Below are positions 44,278 to 54,827 of a DNA stretch of 64,000 nt, one piece after another (within the stretch, counting starts at the first letter, position 1; each line of letters opens with the position of its first letter). The notes below the pieces were generated by a model. The model was given only the letters and a program-made list of their open reading frames with translations. It did no database searches and was not told the origin of the DNA. This stretch comes from Flaveria trinervia (lineage: Eukaryota > Streptophyta > Magnoliopsida > Asterales > Asteraceae). Made by a program: the position numbers and the translations under genes. The stretch covers positions 41,405,331 through 41,469,330 of the forward strand of contig CM046443.1 of the NCBI GenBank assembly GCA_025506515.1, read 5' to 3'.

Positions 44278-45595
44278 TCCGACATGAATTTTTAATTTAC
44301 TTTATTTTATTTTATTTTCCTGTCTATTAAAATCCAAAAACACAAAAAGATTTTCGGTTTTAGAATTTTAAGGGGAGAATAGTTTAGTTTAGTATTTAAT
44401 TAGTTAAAGTATTTATTTACTTATAAAAAATGAGAGGGAGGGTAGGTTAGCTGAAAGAAGTGAAATCAAATCTGTGATTTTGATTCAAAACTTATGGAAA
44501 ATGATAGTGCATAGTGAACAAATTGGTTGGGACTTCAAAAACTAATTTGCTAAAAATGCAAAATTCCAAGTACAAGTCTGTTATTGAGGTAACATAGAGA
44601 AAGTAGACCTAGAGGTTGCTAGTTCATTATATGATGTGTCGGTAGATTCAACACAATAGATGAGTAGATTTCAATGGTGCATTAAAAAAATTAAACTAAC
44701 TTGTTCAACTTGCTGTGGGTTCTCATCTTATCCCCGGTTAACACAATCAACGCATTTCCAATAAGGGGTGACGAACAAAATAAAGACCACAAATGTGTGT
44801 GGATGATCATAAATATGAGCATAGCACATGTAAAAATTTCAAAAAGAAATCAAGCTAATGACTAACGTTGTTGGTGCGTTGTGTGCAAAAGAAAAATAAA
44901 TGCTCTAACAAGAAGATAGGTTGTGTGCCTCTCTGCTGTGCGGTGGCACTGACTTGAGGATAAGCATAACCTAAATATTCTAGAATTCATTGTTGTTTGC
45001 GCCTCTCTGTTGTGCGGTAGCACTGACCTAAGGCTTCACATCTTTTTGAAAGCTCTTAGAATAGTTTCTTCTTGAAATATACCTGTAGACCGCTCAAAAA
45101 TCTCCCGAGGAATGTTGATTACCATATAAGTATGGGAACCACAAATGCTTGTTGAAATAATTAAACCTAACTTATCACCAATGTGAGTCAAAAATCTGAG
45201 TATTGATTTAAGTGGACAAATATACTGACAATCATCGTGGCTACAACTATTGACAGTCAAAATCGTTGTGTGCATCTTATACCTCTAGTATGATTTCTTG
45301 AAAGTGCTAGTGACTCTCGGACAAAACAAGAATATAGCATCAAAGTGTTTTAGTAAAATGTCCCAAATGATTATGATATACGTGTATGATTCCATAATAA
45401 TCTGTCTAGAAATGATGAAATTAACTTGAAGCTGTTCTGTCGAGGAAGGAAAATCTGATAGAAGCTTTCTAAAAAGGTTTTAAATAAGTCCTGTTTTGTT
45501 TTTAATTTCAAGTTGTTTTTTTGTTTTTCTAGTCTTTTGTTACGTAATTGTCGAACTATACAACTAGATGAAATCTATGAATCACTCATAAAAGT
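44278..45595 (+). other. noncoding block after pol (D)
   Basis: Contains an internal polypurine-like tract TTTTAAGGGGAGA at about 44368-44380 and a duplicated string CCTCTCTGCTGTGCGGTGGCACTGAC (first copy near 44929, second with small changes near 45002), 73 bp apart. No convincing gene; the minus-strand open frame 45275-45036 has no known motif. Confidence 0.55.
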
Positions 45596-45733
45596 GGTCA
45601 CGTCTGAGGTGACCAATCTAGTTTTAAATTAAAAGGATCACATCTGAGGTGATCAAACGGTTTTAAATTAAAAAGATCATGTCTGAAGTGATCAAATGGT
45701 TTTCCAATTAAAAAGGTCATGTTTGAGATGATC
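45596..45733 (+). repeat. four 40-bp hairpin repeats (D)
   Basis: Hairpins at 45596-45614, 45636-45654, 45675-45693 and 45715-45733, spaced 39-40 bp. Arms: GGTCAC/GTGACC in the first, GATCAC/GTGATC in the second; the third and fourth are less perfect. The loops are TCTGAG-like and a TTTTAAATTAAAA spacer lies between. Confidence 0.85.
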
Positions 45734-45811
45734 GGTGTTCATAATGTAAGATATCAAAAGGTAAAAGTTTATGTGTTTGAATGTATATGAGGACAAACTC
45801 AGAAGTATGAG

Positions 45812-46075
45812 CCAATTGCACAATTGGACCATAAGTATGAGCCAATCGCACGATTGGACCATAAGTATGAGCCAATCGCACGATTGCACCATAAGTATGA
45901 GCCAATCACACGATGGACCACGAGTATGAGACATCCATGCGATTGGATCACAAGAATGAACCAATCGTACGACTGGATGATGAAGTCTAAGCCAGTCACA
46001 CGACTGAACCCCAGTCGCATGACTAAAGCATGCATATGGGTCCAGTCGCACGACTAAACTTTAAAACAGTATAAA
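45812..46075 (+). repeat. 30-bp palindrome repeats CCAATCG-CA-CGATTGG (D)
   Basis: Perfect palindromic units at 45812-45827 (CCAATTG/CAATTGG), 45842-45857 (CCAATCG/CGATTGG) and 45872-45887, with exactly 30-bp period and GACCATAAGTATGAG between. They continue as looser CAGTCGCACGACTGAACC units to 46060. Confidence 0.88.
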
Positions 46076-46464
46076 TTGAAGGGTTACTCGGTCTATTCCT
46101 TACCACCCTTCACAGCTTTCAAAACCCTCTCATACGCAAACACTCTGCCCGAATTTCGTTTACCTTGATTACTCACTGATTCTAATCCTAACTGATTTCT
46201 CATTCATCTACGGGTATTGTGAGACTGAAATACACCCAAATGACTGGTTTATTCAAACTCTAAGGGCCGATTATGTTAAAATCAAGAACCAAGACCAAAT
46301 CCCAATAATAGACCACTTAACTGGACATAATCATTGATATAAAGAACATTAAGTGTTATTCCGAGTCTTTGCATATCCAGTGAGACTAAACATGAAGTCT
46401 AATTTAACAATTTGACAAAGATTCAAAGTTGGAGCGTCGAACAGAGCAATATGCAAATGGACAC

Positions 46465-46680
46465 TCCGTATGAACCTCAGTCGCATGATTGAGCCAAGTG
46501 CACAATCCAATCGCATGAATGAATCATTCGGTGACTCAGTCGCAAGACTGACTTGTTCTCATAGCTTAACATACGACTAAGTTCAGTCTTAGGCTTAATC
46601 GCACGACTGAACTCAACCGCAGGCTCAATCACACGACTGAACTCAGTCATATGGTTCAATCGCACGATTGAACCAGGTTG
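46465..46680 (+). repeat. second palindrome cluster of D
   Basis: Includes a 22-bp hairpin at 46653-46674 with arms GGTTCAATCG / CGATTGAACC around CA, plus six to eight looser CAGTCGCACGACTGAAC units. It lies just before the aORF. Confidence 0.85.
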
Positions 46681-46756
46681 ATCAAAAACAGTTTAAGTTT
46701 CAACTGTCTTCTGTTATGCATAAATCTAATGTATATGTTTCTTGTGTTGCAGCAAC

Positions 46757-49174
46757 ATGGCTCATAGATAGACTATGAGCACGAAGCACAACATCTGTGT
46801 TCACTTACATAGTGAGGACTGTCGGGAGCCGGGTTGTGGCCATAGACAAAGGGATATTGGCGGTTGGCGGATGCCAGGCTGGGTCAAAGGGTGCTGCTAT
46901 AGATGTCAGTGATCCTTCTTACACCCCAGACTAACCACACAGCTCAAGGGGAGCCTTTGTCTCAAAGAGCTCCAGGAAGAAGAGAATGGTTCAACCTTAT
47001 GGCAAAAAGGTTAAGAGGCCAAGGTTTATTATGATCATATCTTCAGCCACCACCACTACCTCATCTCCTACCACCACCACCACAGCTACCACTACCACCA
47101 CCACTCCTCTCACTACCAATATCACTTCTCCCACCACCACTACAATAACCACTCTACCAGATTCCACTTCCATTCCACCTCCCATCATTACCACATCCAC
47201 CACTACCATAACTACTCACCACGCTGGTCCCTCCAACCAATCCACAGTTACACCTGGATCCACTCTACCCAATATCGGGTTAGAGGAACAGCTTGCTAAC
47301 CTCAACCGCATTATGCTAAGGCTGATTGCCACCGATAAGCTAAGGGCTACTTAGCTACACAAGATGATGGATGTGAATGCAACTCAGGCAATGCAGATGG
47401 TACAGCTGAGTGAGAAGAACCCTCAGTATGAGAGAGCTCTAAGCCGAGTCCACCAAGCACTCACAAGTCAAAATGAGCCGGTGTTTGTGTGAGTGAAAAG
47501 GATAGAGGATCTCGAGAAGAAGAATAATAAGATATTGCTAAAGCTCAAGGGATCAAAGAATGAGCCGTTAAAGATTAAGGATGGTGATGATGGTGATGAT
47601 GATGAAGACGAGAATGATGAGATGATGATGAATCTGATGGATAAAAAGATGTTGATGAAGGAGGACCGCGTGGAATAGATAAAAAGGATGATGACGATCA
47701 AGAAGGTGATGCTGCTGCATCAGCCTCCACTCAAGCTCAGGAGAGGCGCACAAAAAGAAACCTAGATCTAGGAGCCTCATCCTCATCTCCTCTAGCTGAA
47801 GAAACGACAAATCAAGACAAAAGTAATGATTAGACGTCTTTGTATTTAAAAAACGTTTGTACTTGAACTATATATTACATTAATGTAATTAATGATTATC
47901 TATGTTTGTTTATGTTTAAATGTCTTGATTATTGACTAATGTGTGATGTGCTTAATGTTTAATCAAATAGATGAAGATCAACAAACATATGAATATGATA
48001 TTGCTCCCCTTCATCAAGTCAAGACTCAACTTACCATGATTCTTGACTTGCAAGGGATTGTTAAAAGATCGGTGAGCTACACTCTAGAGGAAGGAGAGAT
48101 TATACACCATCTAACAGACGAGCAACTTGCTGAGATATTCTGACTCAATCCTGATGAAATTGTCAAAGATGCTACAGAAGTTAATGTCACAAGTGATGAT
48201 GAGCTGAACGATGTAGATGAGATTGAGATCGAGGATGTCACAGCAGAGCATTATCCAGAGTACACTAACCATGAAGGTAATGTTATCCCCAACATGGGTG
48301 ATACTTTTGGCAGTGCTACTTTTGAGAAGCTGGAAGAAATGGAAAAAGAGAAAGAGAAAGAAGAAAACACAGCCCAAGCTTTGGATGCTAATGTTGATAT
48401 CAATAAAGCTAAATGGGCAGCTTGTTTTGCAGAGATGAATGCCCAACACGCGGACCCAAGCATAATGCCGACACAAAGCTCTATAGAGTCAAACGACATC
48501 AGAAAGTGTCAGGCAAGATTATAGCATGGGCACATTTTGAAGATTTGGACGTATATGCTGTGAAAAGGGAAAAAGGGGATTGAGTACTTCAGATATCCTC
48601 ATGATCTGGAAACTCTCCCTGCTTTTGAGCTCAACCAACTTCATGCTTAGATCTGCTGTATGCTAATCCAAGAAAGATGTTATGTTGGTTTGAGGCTGGG
48701 TTAAAGAAGGAATACCACACCAGGTGGGTAAACTTCAGACCTTAACAACCTTAGAGGTTTATTCAAAAGTCTGAAGTTGATCCTATATCTGGGAGACCTA
48801 AAGTAGTGCTGAAGTGGAGTCGCTTGCGCACAATATCAAAGATTCCCTTAAGGGAAATGCCTCAGGACTTCACTCCACACTTCAAATGATGGTATTACGA
48901 TTGGCGGATAGGAGAAGCAGTCATAGTTCTGAACAGCGATGGAAAGATTGATACTATCAGGGTATTCGACCCAATGTGGCTTACTAACTTGTCTGCTGAA
49001 GATGTCTATACATTATACAAGTGGCCACTTTTCTACGACTCGCATGATATTATACAAGCTCTATAGTTTCAACACGTGATAAGACTCTGCTTTGCATTTG
49101 AAATACATGCAGGAGTTACAAAAGAGGAGAAGTACAAGAAATTTCAAGAACATGTGAAGAGTGTTAGACGATAG
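46757..49174 (+). pseudogene. Sirevirus aORF (third ORF), D, shortened
   Basis: Unknown function. ATG 46757 follows TTGTGTTGCAGCAAC, a possible 3' splice site. A TAG comes four codons later. A Thr/Ser/Pro-rich low-complexity part (47040-47240) is followed by LANLNRIMLRLIATDK, a Lys/Glu coiled coil (KRIEDLEKKNNKILLKLK) and an Asp/Glu run near 47585-47640. The second open half is 47970-48140 and 48294-48524 (EEMEKEKEKEENTAQ). The YPRF core of the A and C aORFs is not found, so an internal deletion or a different ORF type is likely. Last stop about 49174. Confidence 0.55.
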
Positions 49175-49186
49175 GGTAAACTAGGA

Positions 49187-49199
49187 CCAAGGGGGAGTT
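49187..49199 (+). other. PPT: polypurine tract of D
   Basis: AAGGGGGAGTT immediately before the LTR start TGTAGATAC. Confidence 0.8.
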
Positions 49200-49940
49200 T
49201 GTAGATACATGATGTTCTTAGTTTATGACCTAAAATGTAAAAGTCTTTCATGTCTTACACATATGTAATGAAATGGTTAAAAAAATTATATGTGGTTGAT
49301 GTTTATTAATGTTTAATTATATCATATTATTATGGTGTTAAGTATAATTCTTATATATGAACTTATTATATAGGTTTGAGGTTGTTGTGCATGGTTCTTA
49401 GTCAATAATGATTGAGAAATGTGTTCAACCTAGTCGGGTGATTATTCATGCTAATGGACCATACTTATGGACCATACGCATGAATACATCACGCTTATGG
49501 ACTAGTCGCACCACTGAACCAGGAGACTGGATCAGTCGTATGATTGAGACATAAGATTGACTCAGTCGCACAACTGAACCTTCAGTCGTGCTTGTGACTC
49601 AGTCGCATGATTCAGTCGCACGACTGAACCATGCTAATGGTTCAGTCGTACAAATGGAAACTGCAAACCTATAAATACCACTTAATTCATTGAAAAACAG
49701 AACAATTCGAAAAACTTTCGATAACACACATAACCCTAGCCGTCCAGAACGTCCAAGATAGCCAATCAACTCAAAGTCCGTGCTTGATCGATTTCTACTC
49801 GTTCTTAACATTTAGTATATTCTTATATCGATCAGGTTAACGTTCTCACTGATTGGATCACCAATCAAATAGGATTCGGCACTATTTGATCTGGTCTCAC
49901 GTCGAATCAGTTAGTATTCCGTACGTACACGGTCCTGACA
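49200..49940 (+). repeat. 3' LTR of Sirevirus D
   Basis: 741 bp, TGTAGATAC ... GGTCCTGACA. The last part (about 49600-49940) matches the reverse of 53514-53847, which confirms the right end. It carries palindromes such as TTCAGTCG/CGACTGAA around CA at 49611-49628, and a TATA box TATAAATAC at 49670-49678. Confidence 0.82.
49670..49678 (+). promoter_or_regulatory. TATA box in D LTR
   Basis: TATAAATAC, about 40 bp after the last CAGTCGYACGACTG-type palindrome. The related LTR piece at 53514-53847 keeps TATAAATA on the minus strand (53772-53779). Confidence 0.6.
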
Positions 49941-49949
49941 AATGTTTCT

Positions 49950-51502
49950 TAAAAATTCTGTGAAAGTTCATAATCAGACATGAGAGATGTCTTGAATTTA
50001 TCCTCACTATTGAATAACTCCATAGCATTTGTCTCCTTAGCCTTATTGAATTTCTCAACAACGGGATTTGGTGACAGAATTCGATACCGTGAACAAAATG
50101 TTGACCCTAGTTTAGTAATACGTTTCTCTTTTCTTTGTGCCAAACGGTCTGCAATAATTACAATTTATAAAAAATATATTAATATTTTTTAAAATAATAT
50201 AAAGTTACCAATCGTATATTTTTACAAATTATCACCTTATGAATCATAGAAAGGTTAATACGAGTTGTTAACGGATCAGCATCGGGAAATGTTGAAAGGA
50301 AGTTTCTATATTAGCATAGGCGTTTGATGGTTCTACACCCTTGGCTTTTAAATTATTATCTTACAAAAAACAATATAATTGTTATTCGTTACTTACATAT
50401 AACTCAAGTGTAAATATAAAAAATTAAATTACTTACAACAATGCAAGAGATGATTTCCTCTAAATTCTTCAAGTCTGCAAGAGTATATATTTTTTCAAAG
50501 CCTATTAAAAGTAACATAACTTTTATATAATTTCATAATAACTACTCAAATTATAAATATACACATAATTAAAAAGCATAATTAAAAAGCTTACCATTAT
50601 ACAGTCACGCAGATCTTTTAATATATTTTTCGGTACTATGTTTGAATTTTTGATAAAATCATATTGAGACTCAAGCGGACTGCCGACCATCTTATCAGTA
50701 GGTTTAGCTAAAGGCCTATTTACCATATTTTCTACCCAAAGAAACAACTTTCCTAACAAAAAGGATGGTGTATTTCCGGTTCAATCGGAATCGTATTCAT
50801 CGAATAAAACAGAGTTTGAAAATAAAATAATAATTTATTTAGATAACTTGTATATTGAAATGGTTAAAAATAAAATACTTACCCATCCAGAACAACTAAC
50901 AATAGCTAACATTCGTTCCTACGATATAGTTCAAAACGCGACCATGCCATACCTCTTGGTAGAAATCCACGTAGAGGTTTATTTATATGAAATTCTAGAA
51001 AAAATTCCAATATCCACATTTATAAAAACAGTTTAACAGTTAACTAAAACAAATTTAAATCAATTAAAATAAAATAATAAATTTAAAAAAATAGTTATGT
51101 TAAACGACCATATAAATCTTTTCAACGAGTAATTTAATTTCACATCTCCCTTATGGTGAGCTATTTCATATTTTAATAACACATCATGAATATCTGTGTA
51201 TATGTGTCGCCATAACCGAAACCCATGGATAATCATTCTAGGCTTCCAAATCATTAACCAAATCTATAAAGGTTGTTTAAATGGTTTTTGCCTTCTAATC
51301 CCCAAAAACCTTGTTCAACTAGTAATAATAAACAAACATGAATGACATCGATGTCATCTAAATACCTAGTTTTTGTTTCAAAAACAATTTTTAAATAATC
51401 CATTGTCAGTTTAAATAACCATATTGAGAAAATACTCAGTGTACAAAGTAAGATGGTTTTGAAACATTTAGACTTTTCCACATTCTTCAAATTTAATGCC
51501 AA
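49950..51502 (-). pseudogene. decayed intron-bearing gene, DUF1985/Ulp1-family-like
   Basis: The one region that looks like a (former) cellular-type gene. Minus-strand reading gives LFKLTMDYLKIVFETK and DIDVIHVCLLLLVEQGFWG (about 51440-51290), VNDLEA.NDYPW (near 51240), KLNYSLK.FIWSFK and IWILEF (near 51110-51010), PRGMAWSR (near 50950). The order 'hydrophobic segment, DLEaWndYPWG, fiWsFKIWILE, iPRgmAW' is what I know from plant DUF1985 proteins, often joined to Ulp1-like proteases. Four GT-AG introns are readable: exon ends at 50883, 50595, 50437 and 50236; exon starts at 50752, 50474, 50359 and 50148. Stops and frameshifts make it a pseudogene. Such genes are often carried by Mutator-like transposons. 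Confidence 0.5.
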
Positions 51503-51584
51503 TTATTAAGCAAAATTCTTTTTGCCCGAGTGTTAACCAAGCACCTTTAAACCAAAACTTTATACCTATTCTGGGTTTTCATAT

Positions 51585-53513
51585 TGTCACACCCTCAAAA
51601 TCCACATGCAGAGTTTTACCGCGAGGCGTGTGAACAAACCAGGATCACAGTCATTAGTTACTCAGAATGACACTATATGCAACATTCAAAACAAACCAAC
51701 CAAAGTTCAAACGTTTAAAACCATGCAGAAGCGTTTTGTAAATAAGACAAACCCAAAGTAAATAAATGTATAATATGGCAAATCACGTGCCATACCAATG
51801 TTCAAATCTCATAAGTAAAAGGCAAACAAATATGTCTACGAAATAAAGCCTTAGGATGCATGCTGGACCCGTGTTGTGCTCCTAATGACAAGCAGAGCTA
51901 ACGACCTGAGAATAGCATACTAAAAATGTAAACACAATGGTTGGTGAGTTCAAGAGTTTGCGTTTAACATAAATATCATCATTTGTATAGCATAAGAAGT
52001 GTATTGAAATAGATAGCTAGTCAATATTCACAAGCAATAAACATAGTGATTTCACGATCGAAGCTGACTGTGTTGCGTTTGTTGCCTCCCATCATGACTT
52101 ACCAGGTCATGATGATGTTTGTCTTTAGGACAATATTGCACCCGTTTGACCTCGAGTCGCACAGGTGGGGCTTGTCACACCGAGTAGTACTACCCAAGAT
52201 TTCCCGCTAGTTACCATTATTAACTATCCGAAAGTGTGAGGACTTTCAAGGTATTAAGCACTATGTTAAAACATACACAACTTATAATAATAAAATAACA
52301 TTTGAGTACAAGTGTGCGACCTCCCAAGAAGAAGGTTTATAAAATAGAAGGGCATGAACTCACCTGGTGTATACTGATAATGAATAAAGAGACTTGTGAT
52401 AGGTGCAAAGACAACCCTTCAAAGGTTACCCATATCACACAAGTAGATAAGTACGTGTACACATAAAACTTAACACCCTAGGTTAACCCAGTTGACCCGT
52501 TGGTGACATATTAGATGGAATATTGTTTAATCATAAAATTCAACTTATCATACACGAATATCATGTAGGTTATCCATGTGCATCACATCATCAACCCAAG
52601 TTCTACCTTGGTCATCATACCGATCATCATGCACTCATGCAAATCTCAAATAATCATCATGCTCAAATATTATAAATACATCACATCAAACAATTCATAC
52701 GTGAAGTCTAATCATGCACTACATGTTATGTGAAGTCACCCACGACCTCACATCCTAAACCCTGCCAATCCTATTAAGTAGGGGCCTCAGATTCACATGC
52801 GTGTATGACAATCATAACCAGATTACTAGCATATATAGTGACAACCAAATTTCAAACCCAATCATGATCTCCTAATCACTAACCATAATTCATCATCATG
52901 TATGATCATCAAAATCTATACTTCATACTTGATCAACCAAGCATCCATACAACTCAATTACACATTATAACACAACAAACATCATCCACAATCATTCTAA
53001 TATGATCTTAACATCATAAGCATGTCCAAATCATCACATCCAAAGTTCTACAAAAATAAAGTTTCCCTTTTGGGAAAGTAATACCGAAAAGTGATTTCGC
53101 ATCCAATTGAACCATAATTTCAACAATTATATACCTAATCAAGTTCATAGCATTCATTCTAACATGCTAATCACCTCCAAAACATCCAAATTCTCAACAT
53201 CATACGCAAAAGTTTCTACTTTTAGTAAGTCATGATCAATATCACAATTTCATGGATTTTCTTGTACAATTCAATTAAACTAGCATCTAAGCATCGTATC
53301 TAACATCTTAGCATCATCAAATCATGAATTCCAAGAACAAAAAGTTTCCTCTTATGGCAATGTATGAACTAGATGATCAAACCCTAGATTTTGTTGCTCA
53401 ATCAACATAAGCTAGCATTCATACAACTTAAATAACATCATATAATCATCATACAATCATAATTTCATATAAAAATCATCAATTTCGTGGATTAGGGTTC
53501 ATCAAGAACAATC
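51585..53513 (-). repeat. gypsy LTR, probably solo, minus strand
   Basis: Plus strand starts TGTCACACCCTC, i.e. the LTR ends GAGGGTGTGACA, and it has the ACTCACCAACCATTGTG motif (minus strand near 51955) shared with the other G3-like LTRs. No PBS lies beyond 51584, so it is a solo or 3' LTR. The outer end is unclear, at or before 53513. A hairpin CATCATGAC/GTCATGATG occurs at about 52091-52115. No gene inside. Confidence 0.55.
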
Positions 53514-53847
53514 TGTTAGAGACCATGTACGTACGGAATACTAACTTATTCTGCATTTATACCAGATCAAATAGTGCGGAATCCTATTTGATTGGCGATC
53601 CAATTGGTGAGAACGATAACCCGATCGATATAAGAATGAACTAAATGTTAATAACGAGTAGGAATTGATCAGGAACAAACTTGGACAAGCTTTTTGGGAC
53701 ACTCTGGATGGCTAGGGTTTACGTGTATGCGAAGTATCTCTCCAAGTGTTTTCTTTCCACGAATTAGGTGGTATTTATAGGTTAGTGGTTTCCATTCGTA
53801 CGACTGAACCATTAGCATGGTTTAGTCTTGCGACTGAATAATGCCAT
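53514..53847 (-). repeat. D-type Sirevirus LTR fragment
   Basis: Reverse of the last third of the D LTR: TGTTAGAGACC at 53514, GTACGTACGGAATAC near 53526, TATA at 53772-53779, and the ATTCGTACGACTGAACC palindrome near 53793. It is interrupted at 53848 by the LTR of element C, so C inserted into it. The rest of this LTR is not in the window. Confidence 0.8.
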
Positions 53848-54608
53848 TGTTAGGATCACGGTATCTAGTTTGATGAATTAGATTGGATTTGCAGCAGAAT
53901 AAGCACACAAATTAACAAATTTAAACAAGAACACATGAAATTTATCAATGAAACAGTGTTTGTTATAGAGAGAGAAAATCTGCCAAAAGGAATATATTCA
54001 TTCAATCCACGCTTTGGCTCGGCTTATCGCACGGTTACAATTAGGTCACCTTTCCGTTTAAAAGCAAAGCTGACGTCAGCTGATGTCACTTGACAGTGAC
54101 ATCTAACTGTTATTTAACTACTGAAAGTTAACACAACTACTGAAGATGCCAAACAGCTGACATCTTCTAACAAAAATACTAAGTGTTAAATGTCACTATA
54201 ACTACTGAAAAGAAACTACTGATACTACAACGACTGAAGAATATGCTCTTCAGTCGTTTTACAAGTACTGAAACAAAAAATAAAACTACTGAAAGGAAAC
54301 CATCACAACAACTAAAGAATGCTTCTTCAGCTGTTGTGACAAACTCTGAAAGCTTTAGTACTTGGACTTCTTAAACTTCAGTTGTTGTCATTAGCTGATG
54401 TCTTCAGCTTATGTCTTTAGTCTTTGTACTTCAGCTGTTTATCTTCAATACTTTAGTCTTCAGCTGTTGAAGTCTTCAGTACTTTAGTCTTCAGCTGTTG
54501 ATCTTCAGACTTTGTCAAACAGTTGATCAAGTCTTCAGTAGTTGTAGTGATGTCTTGTGGGACTTAAAGGTTTTTCTGATATGGCTCATTGGTTCTTTTG
54601 GTCCAACA
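53848..54608 (-). repeat. 3' LTR of Sirevirus C
   Basis: 761 bp; plus strand TGTTAGGATCACGG ... GGTCCAACA. It contains GCTGACGTCAGC, a perfect palindrome with the TGACGTCA core (about 54068-54079), next to GATGTCACT/AGTGACATC (about 54082-54104). The repeat block (54400-54540) is shorter than in B. Confidence 0.9.
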
Positions 54609-54623
54609 AACTCCCCTTGAACA
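54609..54623 (-). other. PPT: polypurine tract of C
   Basis: Minus strand GTTCAAGGGGAGTT directly before the LTR start TGTTGGAC. Confidence 0.8.
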
Positions 54624-54827
54624 AATGCAGCCAAAACCTTTAAGCTTATTAAAAATGTCCCACTTATTATGGCAGAAAGATTGGTCTTTTTGTCTTCTAG
54701 ATCAGCTCAGAAGTGACCCTTGTAAGCACCGGCCTGGGAAGAAGGCTCAAAGATCTGTTTGGCAAAGGATGGATGGGAACTCTGTCTTGGGGAGCTGGAC
54801 ACAAAGCTGTTACCCCATCCATGAGAT

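Larger units (their letters stand above)
38051..49940 (+). mobile_element. Sirevirus D, Ty1/copia, lacking 5' LTR
   Basis: About 11.9 kb, plus strand. Gag, protease, integrase, RT-RNase H, 2.5-kb noncoding block with hairpin repeats, a shortened aORF, polypurine tract (about 49187) and a 741-bp 3' LTR. No LTR or PBS is found before the gag. A third Sirevirus lineage, different in coding sequence from A and B/C. Heavily decayed. Confidence 0.88.

Noticed and set aside
45692..46057. Overlapping open frames with repeated YLW/RAIGSYL or KYEPIARL units
   Set aside because: Products of translating the 30-bp palindrome repeat in several frames; no gene evidence.
45596..46680. CRISPR array
   Set aside because: Regular repeats with palindromes, but units are 30-40 bp without unique spacers. 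The context is a plant retrotransposon.
46986..47354. Thr-rich open frame (and its antisense Val-rich frame) as a separate secreted protein
   Set aside because: Low-complexity CCACCA repeat inside the D aORF. No signal peptide on either strand.
51585..53513. Confirmed solo LTR with target-site duplication
   Set aside because: The left flank CATAT has no matching copy at the right end as I can define it, so the solo state is not proven.
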